This document shows, piece by piece, positions 54,650 to 63,712 of a stretch of DNA of 64,000 nucleotides. Each line of letters begins with the position of its first letter. Positions within the stretch are counted from its first letter, which is position 1. The notes under the pieces are model-generated. The model worked only from the letters and a program-made list of their open reading frames with translations, was not told where the DNA came from and searched no databases. Origin of the DNA: Amycolatopsis dendrobii (GTDB lineage: Bacteria; Actinomycetota; Actinomycetes; Mycobacteriales; Pseudonocardiaceae). Location: the NCBI RefSeq assembly GCF_014145675.1, contig NZ_JACGZW010000010.1, positions 248,001-312,000 of the forward strand. The letters are read 5' to 3'. A program made the position numbers and the translations under genes.

Positions 54650-55972
54650 ATGCTGCCCTGGGGCAAATCGCGGCTCGCCGCCGCGATCCTCGTGCTGGGC
54701 TCGGTCCTGCCGACCGCCCAGCCGGTACAAGCACAGCCGTCCGCGGAGGTCAGTTTCGCCGGCGCGGGCGGAATCACGTTGCACGGCACGGTATTCCGGC
54801 CGGACGGGCCGGCGAAGTCCGCGATCGTCCTGCAAGGCGGGTCGGACTGGCGGACGCGGGACAACCTCCGCGTGCAGGCCGAGATGTTCACGCGGCTCGG
54901 CGTGACGACACTCGTCTACGACCGGCGTGCCAGCGGCTATTCCAAGACCCAGCGCGATTACGGCGTGCTGGCGGACGATCTGGTCTCGGCGGTCCGCGCG
55001 TTGCGGGCGCGGTCGGGAGCCGCGGAGGTCGGCGTCTGGGGAGTCAGCGAGGGCGCGTGGGTCGCGCCGCTCGCCGCGACGCGGGCACCGGACATCTCGT
55101 ATGTGATCACGGTCGGCGGGTCCGGGTGGGGCGGAGCGCGGCAAACCTCGTGGTACTGGGGAAATGTCCTTCGCCACCAAGGGATTTCCGGTTCGTTGCT
55201 GAGGACTTTGCCCGTGCAGGGGACGCGGTTCGCGGTCGGATCCGGATTGTTCCCCGAGGCCGGTTACGACCCGGTGCCGGTGCTGCGAGGACTGAAGCAG
55301 CCGATCCTGGCGTTGTGGGGCGACCTCGACATCAACCACGTGCCGGTCGAGAGTTCGCGGATTTTCGCGGACGCGCTGGCAGGACACCCGAACCATACGA
55401 TCCGGTTCGTCGCCGGTGGCGGGCCGGATCTGTACGCGACCAGCGACGCCGGGTTCGACCGGCTGCCTCGGGTCGTGCCTGGCTATCCGGCGGCGGTCGC
55501 GGAGTGGCTGGCGGATCGGCGGGGCGGCCATGTCGAGACCGCGGCTTTCACACAGCGGCCAACGGAAGCGCTCAGGCCGTTGTCCTGGTGGGAATCTGTT
55601 TGGGCGCAAGGGATCGCGCTCGCGCTGCTGCTCGGAGGCTTCGCGGTCGGCGGCGTGGTCGCGCTGATGCGTCGCCGGGGGACCAGGTCGTCGCGGTGGT
55701 TGGCCGGACTCGGGACGGCGACGGTCGCCGGTTTCGTCGGAATGCTCGGCTGGGCCCAGTTGTCCGGGATGAAGGATCTCGGACCGGTGTTCCTCGGGCG
55801 GCCGTTGCCGTGGCTGGCAGTGCAAGCGCTGGCGGTCGCGACCGTGGTCGCGTTGGCGGTGACCGCAACCGGGCTGAGAAACCCGGGCCGGCGGCGCGGG
55901 GCGGTCGCACCGCTCGTGGCGGGACTGGTGTTCGTGCCGTGGGCGGTCTACTGGGGACTGTTGCTCCCGTGA
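54650..55972 (+). CDS. Exported alpha/beta hydrolase with C-terminal membrane helices
   Basis: A 440-residue protein. A signal peptide (RLAAAILVLGSVLPTAQPVQ) is followed by an alpha/beta hydrolase domain (about residues 35-290): nucleophile region VWGVSEGAWVAPLA near 127, YDRRASGYSKT near 87, acid strand ALWGDLDINHVP near 225. The usual catalytic His is replaced by a less clear segment. The last 130 residues have about four membrane helices (GIALALLLGGFAVGGVVALM onward). Probably membrane-bound with the enzyme domain outside. ATG with AAGGAG nine bases upstream. It follows the ArsR-like gene on the same strand. Confidence 0.82.
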   Translation: MLPWGKSRLAAAILVLGSVLPTAQPVQAQPSAEVSFAGAGGITLHGTVFRPDGPAKSAIVLQGGSDWRTRDNLRVQAEMFTRLGVTTLVYDRRASGYSKTQRDYGVLADDLVSAVRALRARSGAAEVGVWGVSEGAWVAPLAATRAPDISYVITVGGSGWGGARQTSWYWGNVLRHQGISGSLLRTLPVQGTRFAVGSGLFPEAGYDPVPVLRGLKQPILALWGDLDINHVPVESSRIFADALAGHPNHTIRFVAGGGPDLYATSDAGFDRLPRVVPGYPAAVAEWLADRRGGHVETAAFTQRPTEALRPLSWWESVWAQGIALALLLGGFAVGGVVALMRRRGTRSSRWLAGLGTATVAGFVGMLGWAQLSGMKDLGPVFLGRPLPWLAVQALAVATVVALAVTATGLRNPGRRRGAVAPLVAGLVFVPWAVYWGLLLP

Positions 55973-56016
55973 GCCGGGCGCGGCCACCCGGGCGCAGCGG
56001 GTGGCCGCGGTCCGGG

Positions 56017-56646
56017 TCAGCCGATGGTCGTGGTGGTGAAAACCGGGCTCGGGTTGGGGAAGCACGCCGTCGGCGCGGTGACGTCGCCGATGATGCTGCT
56101 GGCCACGGCCTTGAAGGTCAGGCCGGGGTCGCTGTAGCTGGTGCCGGACAGTTTCGTCTCGATCTTGCCGGAGTCGCCTGCCTTGAGGTGCGCGGTGACG
56201 GTCGGCAGTTCGAAGGTCGAACCGCCGGCGATCGGGCCGGGGAAGCTCAGGGTCGCGACGCCGTCGGCGACGCTGATCGTCGGCGGGGTGTCGCCGAGGC
56301 CGGAGCCGCCGGCGAGATCGGCGCTGACGTAGGTCGAGTTCGCCGGGACTGGGAACTTCAGCGCGAAGGTGTTGATGTTCTTGACCTTGTTGCCGCCCAC
56401 GTCGCTCGGGACGGTGTTGGGCGCGGGGTCGATGACGACGTCGAACGCCCCGCCGGGCGCGACCGTCGCGGGCGCGGTGACGTCGGCGTTCTGGGTCAGC
56501 GACACCTGCTGCGGGCCGACCACCGGTGCGTCGGCCTGGCAGTCGAAGTTGATCGCGGTCGCGGCGGACGCCGGGGCCGCGAGGGCGAGCGGAAGGGCGG
56601 CGACCGCCGTCAGCGCGGCCAGCCGGTAAAAGTGAGGTGCTTTCAT
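56017..56646 (-). CDS. Secreted protein of unknown function
   Basis: A 209-residue protein with a signal peptide (YRLAALTAVAALPLALAAPA, cleavage near ASA-A). The mature part is beta-rich with alternating Val/Thr/Pro/Gly and two cysteines (INFDCQADAP at the start, TACFPNPSPVF at the end) that could form a disulfide joining both ends. No catalytic motif is visible. The composition resembles small actinobacterial secreted beta-sandwich proteins, but I cannot name a family. ATG with AGGAG eight bases upstream. Confidence 0.8.
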   Translation of the reverse strand: MKAPHFYRLAALTAVAALPLALAAPASAATAINFDCQADAPVVGPQQVSLTQNADVTAPATVAPGGAFDVVIDPAPNTVPSDVGGNKVKNINTFALKFPVPANSTYVSADLAGGSGLGDTPPTISVADGVATLSFPGPIAGGSTFELPTVTAHLKAGDSGKIETKLSGTSYSDPGLTFKAVASSIIGDVTAPTACFPNPSPVFTTTTIG

Positions 56647-56704
56647 CTGTGTGCTCCTACCTGCGGGTTTCACGGGGGAGAGAGAAAGCTGCGCAGCGAT
56701 TAGA

Positions 56705-56734
56705 GAGTTACCGGCAAGTTAAGTAGCGCGTCAA
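56705..56734 (-). promoter_or_regulatory. Promoter of the secreted protein gene
   Basis: On the minus strand TTGACG (56734-56729) and TAACTC (56710-56705) are separated by 18 bases, about 60 bases before the start codon, in an AT-richer patch. No other gene is present in 56647-56825. Confidence 0.45.
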
Positions 56735-56825
56735 GGATTGACCGTTCACAGCAGCGCACCGTGACGGAAAATGTGAATAGAGCTCACCTTGTGGCGGTAG
56801 GAGTGGCCTGATCGGCCGTTCGGGT

Positions 56826-57374
56826 CTACCGGCTGTGGTCCGACAGGGCGAGCCAGGCCAGTTCGGTCCATCGCTCCCGGGCGGGCTCCGGAACGTCCGC
56901 GCCCGGCGAGGCGGCGAGGAGCAGGCCGACGTCGTCCGCGGAGATTCCCGGCCGCAGCGCGTGGTCGCGGTGGGCGGCGGCGATCAGGGATTCGATCGTT
57001 TTGGCGGCGTGCTCGCGCATCGTCTGGAGCGGTTCGGGAGAGAGATTCGAGAGTGCGGCGCGGAGAAGGCGTTCTTCGCCGAGATCGACGACGACCCGGC
57101 GGATGAGATCGAGAAGTTCGTCCGCCGCGGCAGTCTGATCGGCGGCGACGCGGGCGGCGGCCTTGTCGAGCACCTCGGCGATCGCGGCGCCGAGGTCTTC
57201 CGCGATCTCGCGCACCAGATCCTGTTTGGTCGGGAAATGCCGATAGAGCGTGCCGACGGCGACCCCGGCGTCGGCGGCGATCTCGTCCATTCCGGCGTCG
57301 GGTCCGCGAGCGATCAGCAGAGTTCGTGCGGACGCGAGGATCGCCGCCCGGTTCCGCGCCGCGTCTGCCCGCAC
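56826..57374 (-). CDS. TetR/AcrR family regulator
   Basis: A 182-residue TetR protein. The helix-turn-helix reads ILASARTLLIARGPDAGMDE and DAGVAVGTLYRHFPTKQDLV (residues about 10-60). The C-terminal domain is of the SbtR-like type (LRAALSNLSPEPLQ). The GTG at 57374 has AGGAG six bases upstream and was preferred over starts further up that would run through the operator region. It diverges from the SDR at 57421. Confidence 0.9.
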   Translation of the reverse strand: MRADAARNRAAILASARTLLIARGPDAGMDEIAADAGVAVGTLYRHFPTKQDLVREIAEDLGAAIAEVLDKAAARVAADQTAAADELLDLIRRVVVDLGEERLLRAALSNLSPEPLQTMREHAAKTIESLIAAAHRDHALRPGISADDVGLLLAASPGADVPEPARERWTELAWLALSDHSR

Positions 57375-57396
57375 TGCCGCTCCTTGCCGATGAAGA

Positions 57397-57436
57397 TGAA
57401 CTGATGGTTCACTATACAACATGAACAAGTGGTTCA
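57397..57436. promoter_or_regulatory. Two TGAAC-N5-GTTCA palindromes
   Basis: TGAAC-TGATG-GTTCA (57397-57411) and TGAAC-AAGTG-GTTCA (57422-57436) are equal palindromes with centres 25 bases apart. The second covers the SDR start codon and the first sits just upstream of a TATACA hexamer. They are probably the binding sites of the adjacent TetR protein. Confidence 0.65.
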
Positions 57437-58278
57437 GGTTAGAGAAGGGCCGCGTCGCGGTGGTCACCGGAGCGAACACCGGCATCGGCTTCGAAACAGC
57501 CCGCGCGCTGGCTCACCGCGGCGCTCGCGTCGTGCTGGCTTGCCGGGATCCGGAGAAGGCAAAGGACGCGGCTCGCCGGATCGGCCGGGAAACCCAGGTC
57601 GTCCGGCTGGACCTGGCGTCGCTGGACTCCGTCCGCGAGGCAGCCGACGAGGTGCGCGGCCGGCACGACCGGATCGACCTGCTGATCAACAACGCCGGCG
57701 TGACCAATGCGCCCGGCCGGACCGCGGACGGGTTCGAGATGCAGTTCGGGGTCAACCACCTCGGCCACTTCGCGTGGACGGCGCTGCTGCTCGACCGGCT
57801 GCTGGACGTGCCGGGGTCCCGCGTGGTGACGGTCAGCAGCATCGCGCACCGGTTCGGCCGGATCGACCCGGACGACCTGAAGGCGGCCAGCGGGTATCCG
57901 GCGTCGAAACTCGCCAATCTGCTGTTCGCCTATGAACTCGCGAAACGCTTGCGTGGCACCGAAACCGTCTCGCTGGCCGCGCATCCCGGCGGGGCGGCCA
58001 CGGAGATCTTCCGGCACTCGTCGGCAGCTTTCCGGGGTGCGAACCTGGCGATCGCGCGACTATTCGGGCGGACGCCTGCGATGGGTGCGTTGCCGACGCT
58101 GCGGGCGGCGGCCGATCCCGCCGCGAGCAACGGCGAGTACTACGGCCCCGGCGGGCTTTTCGAGATCCGCGGCTACCCCGAGCTGGTCCAGTCCAGCGCG
58201 CGTTCGCACGACGCCGACCTGCAAAAGCGGTTGTGGGAGGCCTCGCTGCGGGCGACCGGCGCGGGCTGCCCGGTGTGA
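57421..58278 (+). CDS. SDR family oxidoreductase, retinol-dehydrogenase-like
   Basis: A 285-residue SDR. The cofactor motif VVTGANTGIGFETARALAHR lies near residue 14, with Arg in ACRDPEKAK (NADP preference). LLINNAGV is near 88, the serine strand VVTVSSIAHRFG near 138 and a YPASKLANLLFA catalytic Tyr/Lys near 158. It probably reduces an aldehyde or ketone. The ATG at 57421 lies inside an operator palindrome and lacks a Shine-Dalgarno, so a leaderless start is implied. It is likely controlled by the divergent TetR gene. Confidence 0.87.
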   Translation: MNKWFRLEKGRVAVVTGANTGIGFETARALAHRGARVVLACRDPEKAKDAARRIGRETQVVRLDLASLDSVREAADEVRGRHDRIDLLINNAGVTNAPGRTADGFEMQFGVNHLGHFAWTALLLDRLLDVPGSRVVTVSSIAHRFGRIDPDDLKAASGYPASKLANLLFAYELAKRLRGTETVSLAAHPGGAATEIFRHSSAAFRGANLAIARLFGRTPAMGALPTLRAAADPAASNGEYYGPGGLFEIRGYPELVQSSARSHDADLQKRLWEASLRATGAGCPV

Positions 58279-58281
58279 CGG

Positions 58282-59019
58282 TCAGGCGGCGGTCCGCAGC
58301 AGCCCGGAAATCGCGGCGGCGTACCGGCCGATCACCACGTCTGCCACGCGCGGGTCGTCCGCGAGCGGTTCGGCGATGAACGCGTCCGGATCGGCCTCGC
58401 GGGCCAGCGACGCGATCCGGTCTGGCAGCAGGCCGGGAGCCAGGAACCACGACGCCACCACGAGATGCCGCACGCCGCGGTCGCGCAGCCGGGCCGCGGC
58501 GGCCGGGATGTCCGGCTGGGCGGCGCTCGCGAACGCCTCGCTCACCGGCAGGCCGAGCTGCTTTTCCCAGCGTGCGGCCACCCCGGCGACGACAGCGTTG
58601 GCCTCGGGGTTCGAGGAACCGACAGCGCTCAGCAGCACTCCGGTTCCGCTGCTGCGGCGGGCTCCGGCGATCCGGTCCAGGGCGACGGCTTCGAGGGCCG
58701 GGTCGGCGCCGAGCACGTCCGAGACCTTGATCCGGAACCCGGGGCACTCCGCGGCCACCTCGTCGACCAGCGCGGGCAGGTCGACCCGGGCGTGAAAAGC
58801 GCTGCCCAGCAACAATGGGACGACGACCGCGGATCGGTGCCCTTGTGCGTAAAGCCCGCGCAGCACGTCGGTGACGCGCGGCTCCGACAGATCGAGGAAC
58901 GACTCGTGCACGTCCAGCCCCGGTGCCTGCGCACGGACGACGTCGACCAGCGCCCGCACCGTCGCGGCGGAGCGGGGGTCACGACTGCCGTGCGCGACGG
59001 CGACCAGGGGTGGCGTCAC
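58282..59019 (-). CDS. Sirohydrochlorin chelatase-like protein (CbiX type)
   Basis: A 245-residue two-repeat chelatase. Each half has a chelatase pattern: LVAVAHGSRDPRSAATVRAL near residue 5 with the metal-binding His, and a degenerate second copy near 125 (GVLLSAVGSSNPEANAVVAG). In the M. tuberculosis Rv2393 (che1) position it lies beside sir-cysH. It probably inserts iron into sirohydrochlorin to give siroheme for the sulfite reductase; cobalt is an alternative. GTG start overlapping the cysN stop (GTGA), so it is the last gene of the sulfur operon. Confidence 0.88.
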   Translation of the reverse strand: MTPPLVAVAHGSRDPRSAATVRALVDVVRAQAPGLDVHESFLDLSEPRVTDVLRGLYAQGHRSAVVVPLLLGSAFHARVDLPALVDEVAAECPGFRIKVSDVLGADPALEAVALDRIAGARRSSGTGVLLSAVGSSNPEANAVVAGVAARWEKQLGLPVSEAFASAAQPDIPAAAARLRDRGVRHLVVASWFLAPGLLPDRIASLAREADPDAFIAEPLADDPRVADVVIGRYAAAISGLLRTAA

Positions 59020-60278
59020 GAGAACCGCTCGCCGACGAGTCCGGCGGCGAGGGTGTCGCCGTCCTTCGGGTCGATGACCAGGAACGCGCCGGTGCGCGGG
59101 CTCACGCCGTAGTCGTCCACCGGCAGCGGCTCGGCCAGCTGCAGGCTGACACTGCCGATGTCGTTGAGCTCCAGGCTTCCCGGCGAGTCCACACTGGACA
59201 GAGTCTGCTCGTCGAACCGGGCGTGCAACTCGGCGGCGAGCCCCTGCACGGTCCGGGTGCCGTGCTTGATCAGCACTCGCGCGCCGGTCTTGAGCGGCTT
59301 CGACGACAGCCAGCACAGCGTGCCGGTGATCTCGTCGGTGACTTCCGGCGGCGCGTCGGCGGCCGCGATCAGGTCGCCTCGGCTGATGTCGATGTCGTCG
59401 GCGAGCAACAGGGTCACCGAGGTTCCGGCGCCTGCCTCTTCCAGCGGACCGTCCGCGGTGTCGATCCGCTCGACCTGGCTGCGGATCCCTTGCGGCTGCA
59501 CGACGATCTCGTCTCCGGGACGCACCGTTCCGGCGGCGATCTGGCCGGCGTAGCCGCGATAGTCCGGGTACTCGGCGGTGCGCGGGCGGATCACGTACTG
59601 CACGGGGAACCGCAGCGCGGAATCGTGCGGATCCGGTGCCACCGGCACGTTTTCGAGGTGCTCCAGCAGCGACGGGCCGTCGTACCACGGAGTCTTCTCC
59701 GACCGGGTGGCGACGTTGTCGCCGACCAGCGCGGAAACCGGGATGGTGACGACGGACGCCGAGTCATAGCCCAGCGATTCCGCGTGCGCGGTGAACTCCT
59801 TGGCGATGACGCCGAAGGTGTTCTCGTCGTAGCCGACGAGGTCGATCTTGTTCACCGCCAGCACCAGCTGCGGCACGCCGAGCAGCGCCAGCACGGCCGC
59901 ATGCCGCCGGGTCTGCTCGACCACGCCGTTGCGCGCGTCGACCAGCAGTACCGCGAGCTGCGCGGTGGACGCGCCGGTGACCGTGTTGCGCGTGTACTGC
60001 ACGTGCCCCGGGGTGTCAGCGAGCACGAACGACCGCTTCGGCGTGGCGAAATAGCGGTACGCGACGTCGATCGTGATGCCCTGCTCGCGCTCCGAGCGCA
60101 GGCCGTCGACGAGCAGCGACAGGTCCGGAGTGGACAGTCCTTTGTCGACAGACGCGCGGGTGACCGCGTCGAGCTGGTCGGCCAGGACGGACTTGGTGTC
60201 GTACAGCAGCCGCCCGACCAGCGTGGACTTCCCGTCGTCCACGCTGCCCGCGGTGGCCAGCCTCAGCAGGCTCGACAT
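59016..60278 (-). CDS. cysN: Sulfate adenylyltransferase GTPase subunit
   Basis: A 420-residue EF-Tu-like GTPase that drives sulfate adenylation with CysD. The P-loop TAGSVDDGKSTLVGRLLYD lies near residue 9, EREQGITIDVAYR near 63, ADTPGHVQYTRN near 84 and NKID near 143. It ends after the third beta-barrel domain, with no fused APS kinase (CysC). This agrees with an APS-type CysH that needs no PAPS. The start ATG overlaps the cysD stop. Confidence 0.95.
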   Translation of the reverse strand: MSSLLRLATAGSVDDGKSTLVGRLLYDTKSVLADQLDAVTRASVDKGLSTPDLSLLVDGLRSEREQGITIDVAYRYFATPKRSFVLADTPGHVQYTRNTVTGASTAQLAVLLVDARNGVVEQTRRHAAVLALLGVPQLVLAVNKIDLVGYDENTFGVIAKEFTAHAESLGYDSASVVTIPVSALVGDNVATRSEKTPWYDGPSLLEHLENVPVAPDPHDSALRFPVQYVIRPRTAEYPDYRGYAGQIAAGTVRPGDEIVVQPQGIRSQVERIDTADGPLEEAGAGTSVTLLLADDIDISRGDLIAAADAPPEVTDEITGTLCWLSSKPLKTGARVLIKHGTRTVQGLAAELHARFDEQTLSSVDSPGSLELNDIGSVSLQLAEPLPVDDYGVSPRTGAFLVIDPKDGDTLAAGLVGERFS

Positions 60279-61198
60279 CAGAAGTAGCCCTCCCGTTTGC
60301 GGTCTTCCATGGCCGCCTCGGACATCCGGTCGTCGGCGCGGGTGGCGCCGCGTTCGGTGAGCCGCGAAGCCTGTACCTCGGCGATGACCTCCTCCACGGT
60401 GGACGCCGTGGATTCGATCGCGCCGGTGCAGGAACCGTCGCCGACGGTCCGGTAGCGCACGCTCAGCTCGCGCACGTCCTCGCCGGGACGCGGCCCGCCC
60501 CACGGGCCCTCGCTGAGCCACATGCCGTCGCGCTGGTAGACCGCGCGCTGGTGGGCGTAGTAAATCGAAGGCAGCTCGACCTTTTCCCGCGCGATGTAGT
60601 TCCACACGTCGGCTTCGGTCCAGTTGGACAGCGGGAACACGCGGACCTGCTCGCCCGGACGGTGCCGCCCGTTGTAGAGGTTCCACAGCTCCGGCCGCTG
60701 CCTGCGCGGCTCCCACTGGCCGAAAGCGTTGCGCAGGCTGAAGATCCGCTCCTTCGCCCGTGCCCGTTCCTCGTCGCGGCGACCGCCGCCAAAGACCGCG
60801 TCGAACTTGTTCTCCGCGATCGTCTCGAGCAACGGCGTGGTCTGCAGCGGGTTGCGCAGGCCGTCGGCGCGCTCCTCGAGCCGTCCGTCGTCGATCCAGT
60901 CCTGGACCTTCGCGACCACCAGGCGCAGCCCGTGCTTTTCGACGACGCGGTCGCGGAACTCCAGGACCTCGTCGAAGTTGTGCCCGGTGTCCACGTGCAG
61001 CAGCGGGAACGGCACCGGCGCGGGCCAGAAGGCCTTGATCGCCAGGTGCAGCATCAGCGTCGAGTCCTTGCCGCCGGAGAACAGGATCACCGGCCGGTCG
61101 AACTCGCCCGCGACCTCGCGGAAGATGTGGATGGCCTCGGACTCCAAGGCGGCCAGGTTGTCGACAGCCGCGTCGGCCGCCGGTTCCGCCGTCGTCAT
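60278..61198 (-). CDS. cysD: Sulfate adenylyltransferase small subunit
   Basis: A 306-residue subunit of the PP-loop family that forms APS from sulfate and ATP. The PP-loop is VILFSGGKDSTLMLHLAIKA near residue 38, followed by LLHVDTGHNFDEVLEFRD, the FGGGRRDEERARAKERIFS loop and FPLSNWTEADVWNYI. The ATG at 61198 is preferred over one seven codons upstream (61219) because AGGAGG lies six bases before it. Confidence 0.95.
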   Translation of the reverse strand: MTTAEPAADAAVDNLAALESEAIHIFREVAGEFDRPVILFSGGKDSTLMLHLAIKAFWPAPVPFPLLHVDTGHNFDEVLEFRDRVVEKHGLRLVVAKVQDWIDDGRLEERADGLRNPLQTTPLLETIAENKFDAVFGGGRRDEERARAKERIFSLRNAFGQWEPRRQRPELWNLYNGRHRPGEQVRVFPLSNWTEADVWNYIAREKVELPSIYYAHQRAVYQRDGMWLSEGPWGGPRPGEDVRELSVRYRTVGDGSCTGAIESTASTVEEVIAEVQASRLTERGATRADDRMSEAAMEDRKREGYF

Positions 61199-61211
61199 CA
61201 GTCCTCCTGTG

Positions 61212-61907
61212 TCAGCCATGCAGTCCGCACTCGGTTTTCGACTGTCCCGCCCACCGGCCGCTGCGCGGATCCTGCCCCGGTTCGACCTTCGCCGTGCAGG
61301 GCGCGCAGCCGATCGACAGGTAGCCGATCGACACCAGCGGGTTCTCCAGGATCCCGTTCTCGTGCAGGTAGCCGTTGAACTCGTCGTCGGTCCACGCCGC
61401 GATCGGGTTGATCTTCACCAGGCCGTTGCGCTCGTCCCAGGTGACGATCGGCGTGTTCGCGCGGGTCGGCGCGTCCACCCGGCGCACGCCGGTGACCCAC
61501 GCCGAGTACTTGCCGAGCGTCTGCCGCAGCGGCACGACCTTGCGCAGGAAACAGCACTGGCCGGGGTCGCGTTCGTGCAGCTTCGGCCCGTACTCCGCGT
61601 CCTGTTCGGCGACGCTCTGCTCGGCCTGCGCGTTGACGATCCGCACGTCCGGGTACACCGTCTGGACCGCGTCGCGCACTCCCAGGGTTTCGGCGAAGTG
61701 ATAGCCGGTTTCCAGGAACAGCACGTCCACCGCGGGCTTGACCTTCGTGGCGAGGTCGATCAGCACGGCGTCCTGCATGTTCGACGCCACGATGAAGTCG
61801 TCGCCGAAGGTCTCGACCGTCCAGCGCAACGCTTCTTCGGCGGTCGCGTCGGCCAGTTCCTTCTCGGCACGCTCGGCCAGCGCCCGGTAGTCCGCCACCG
61901 CGGTCAC
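61212..61907 (-). CDS. cysH: Adenylyl-sulfate (APS) reductase
   Basis: A 231-residue thioredoxin-dependent reductase producing sulfite. The cysteine pairs QCCFLRK near residue 119 and GCAPCT near 202 are the ligands of a [4Fe-4S] cluster, characteristic of APS rather than PAPS reductases. The catalytic C-terminal Cys is in SKTECGLHG. The GTG start overlaps the sir stop (GTGA). The absence of cysC in the operon fits APS use. Confidence 0.93.
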   Translation of the reverse strand: MTAVADYRALAERAEKELADATAEEALRWTVETFGDDFIVASNMQDAVLIDLATKVKPAVDVLFLETGYHFAETLGVRDAVQTVYPDVRIVNAQAEQSVAEQDAEYGPKLHERDPGQCCFLRKVVPLRQTLGKYSAWVTGVRRVDAPTRANTPIVTWDERNGLVKINPIAAWTDDEFNGYLHENGILENPLVSIGYLSIGCAPCTAKVEPGQDPRSGRWAGQSKTECGLHG

Positions 61908-63604
61908 TGCAGCACCCCTTCGTCCGCCCGCAACGCCCACTGCGGGAAGCGTTCGCCCGGTTCGCGGCCCGCGACGTACGCGCGCACCACGCGTTCCACG
62001 TACTCGACCAGTTCGCCCGCGGTGACCTTGTGGCCGCGCAGCTTCCGGCCGAACCCGGCGTCGAGCCCGAGGCCGCCGCCGAGGTGCACCTGGAAGCCTT
62101 CGACCTGGTTGCCGTCGGCGTCGGTGACGATCTGCCCCTTGAGCCCGATGTCCGCGGTCTGCACCCGGGCGCAGGAGTTCGGGCAGCCGTTGAGATGCAC
62201 CGACACCGGCGTTTCCAGCTGCGCGTTGATGTCGGCGAGCGATTTCTCCAGGTCCGCCACCAGCTGCTGCGCGCGGACCTTCGTCTCGACGATCGCGAGC
62301 TTGCAGAACTCCAGCCCGGTGCACGCCATCACGCTGCGCCGCCACGGCGACGGCTTGGTCTGCAGGCCCAGCTCGGCCAGTTCCGCTTGCAGCGCGGGAA
62401 CTTCGGCCTCGGGGACGTCGAGCACGACCAGCTTCTGGTGCGGGGTCAGCCGCACCCGCCGCGATCCGGCCCGCTCGGCCGCGTCGGCGACGGCGACCAG
62501 CGTGCTGCCGGACACCCGCCCGGCGACCGGCGCGGCCCCGACGTAGTAGTTGCCGTCCTTCTGCGGATGCACGCCGACGTGGTCGATCGGGGTCGCGGGG
62601 TTTTCCGGCGGCGGGCCGTCGATCAGCTTCCGCTTCAGGTACTCCGACTCGAGAACTTGCCGGAATTTTTCGGTGCCCCAGTCCTTGACCAGGAACTTCA
62701 GCCGCGCCCGCGAGCGCAGCCGCCGGTAGCCGTAGTCGCGGAAGATCGAGACGACGCCTTCCCAGACCTGCGGCACCTCGTCCAGCGGGACCCACGCGCC
62801 GAGCCGCTGCGCGAGCATCGGGTTCGTGGAGAGCCCGCCGCCGACCCAGAGGTCGAAGCCGGGGCCGTGCTCCGGGTGGTCGACGCCGACGAAGGCGACG
62901 TCGTTGATCTCGTGCACGATGTCCGGCAGCCCGGAGATCGCGGTCTTGAACTTGCGCGGCAGGTTCGCGAACCGCGGGTCGCCGATGTAGCGCTCGAGGA
63001 TCTCGTCGATCGCCGGAGTGGCGTCGAGCACCTCGTTCGCGGCGATGCCGGCGACCGGGGAGCCGAGCACGACGCGCGGGCAGTCGCCGCAGGCTTCGGT
63101 CGTGGTCAGGCCCACGTTCTCCAGCCGGGACCAGATGGAGGGCACGTCCTCGATCTCGATCCAGTGGTACTGGACGTTCTGCCGGTCGCTGATGTCGGCG
63201 GTGTCGCGCGCGTGCTCCCGCGAGATCTCTCCGACCACCCGCAGCTGCTCGGTGGTGAGCGCACCGCCGTCGATGCGGACGCGCATCATGAAGTAGCGGT
63301 CGTCCAGTTCCTCGGGCTCCAGCAGCGCGGTGCGGCCGCCGTCGATGCCCGGCTTGCGCTGGGTGTAGAGGCCGAACCAGCGGAACCGGCCGCGCAGGTC
63401 GCCCGGGTCGATCGAGTCGAAACCCCGGTGCGCGTAGATGTTTTCGATCCGCGAGCGGACGTTCAGCGGGCTGTCGTCCTTCTTCGAGCGCTCGTTCGGG
63501 TTCAGCGGCTCCCGGTAACCGAGCGCCCACTGACCCTCGCCCCGCTTCTGGCGTGGCCGGGGCGTGCGGCCCTTCGCGGGCGTTTCACGCGGGGGTGCGG
63601 ACAT
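61904..63604 (-). CDS. sir: Ferredoxin-dependent sulfite reductase
   Basis: A 566-residue siroheme/[4Fe-4S] reductase. Two ferredoxin-like half domains are followed by the cluster-binding motifs CTGLEFCKLA near residue 431 and NGCPNSCAR near 471. QNVQYHWIEIEDV near 135 and TTEACGDCPRVV near 168 are conserved substrate-side segments. It is homologous to M. tuberculosis SirA (formerly called NirA). Context with cysH-cysD-cysN favours sulfite over nitrite. First structural gene of the operon; ATG with GGAGG eight bases upstream. A leader peptide lies 108 bases upstream. Confidence 0.93.
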   Translation of the reverse strand: MSAPPRETPAKGRTPRPRQKRGEGQWALGYREPLNPNERSKKDDSPLNVRSRIENIYAHRGFDSIDPGDLRGRFRWFGLYTQRKPGIDGGRTALLEPEELDDRYFMMRVRIDGGALTTEQLRVVGEISREHARDTADISDRQNVQYHWIEIEDVPSIWSRLENVGLTTTEACGDCPRVVLGSPVAGIAANEVLDATPAIDEILERYIGDPRFANLPRKFKTAISGLPDIVHEINDVAFVGVDHPEHGPGFDLWVGGGLSTNPMLAQRLGAWVPLDEVPQVWEGVVSIFRDYGYRRLRSRARLKFLVKDWGTEKFRQVLESEYLKRKLIDGPPPENPATPIDHVGVHPQKDGNYYVGAAPVAGRVSGSTLVAVADAAERAGSRRVRLTPHQKLVVLDVPEAEVPALQAELAELGLQTKPSPWRRSVMACTGLEFCKLAIVETKVRAQQLVADLEKSLADINAQLETPVSVHLNGCPNSCARVQTADIGLKGQIVTDADGNQVEGFQVHLGGGLGLDAGFGRKLRGHKVTAGELVEYVERVVRAYVAGREPGERFPQWALRADEGVLQ

Positions 63605-63712
63605 GGAGATCCTCCGGGCAGGGTTGTCGAGGCGGCTCCACCGCGGCGTCGGTGCGGGGGCTGGAGCGGGCCGGTGGTCCAGGTGGCGGGCTGGGCAGGC
63701 TTTGCGCGGGAG

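Noticed and set aside
61904..63604. Assimilatory nitrite reductase
   Set aside because: The siroheme fold fits either substrate, but the overlapping cysH-cysD-cysN genes and no nitrate genes favour sulfite.
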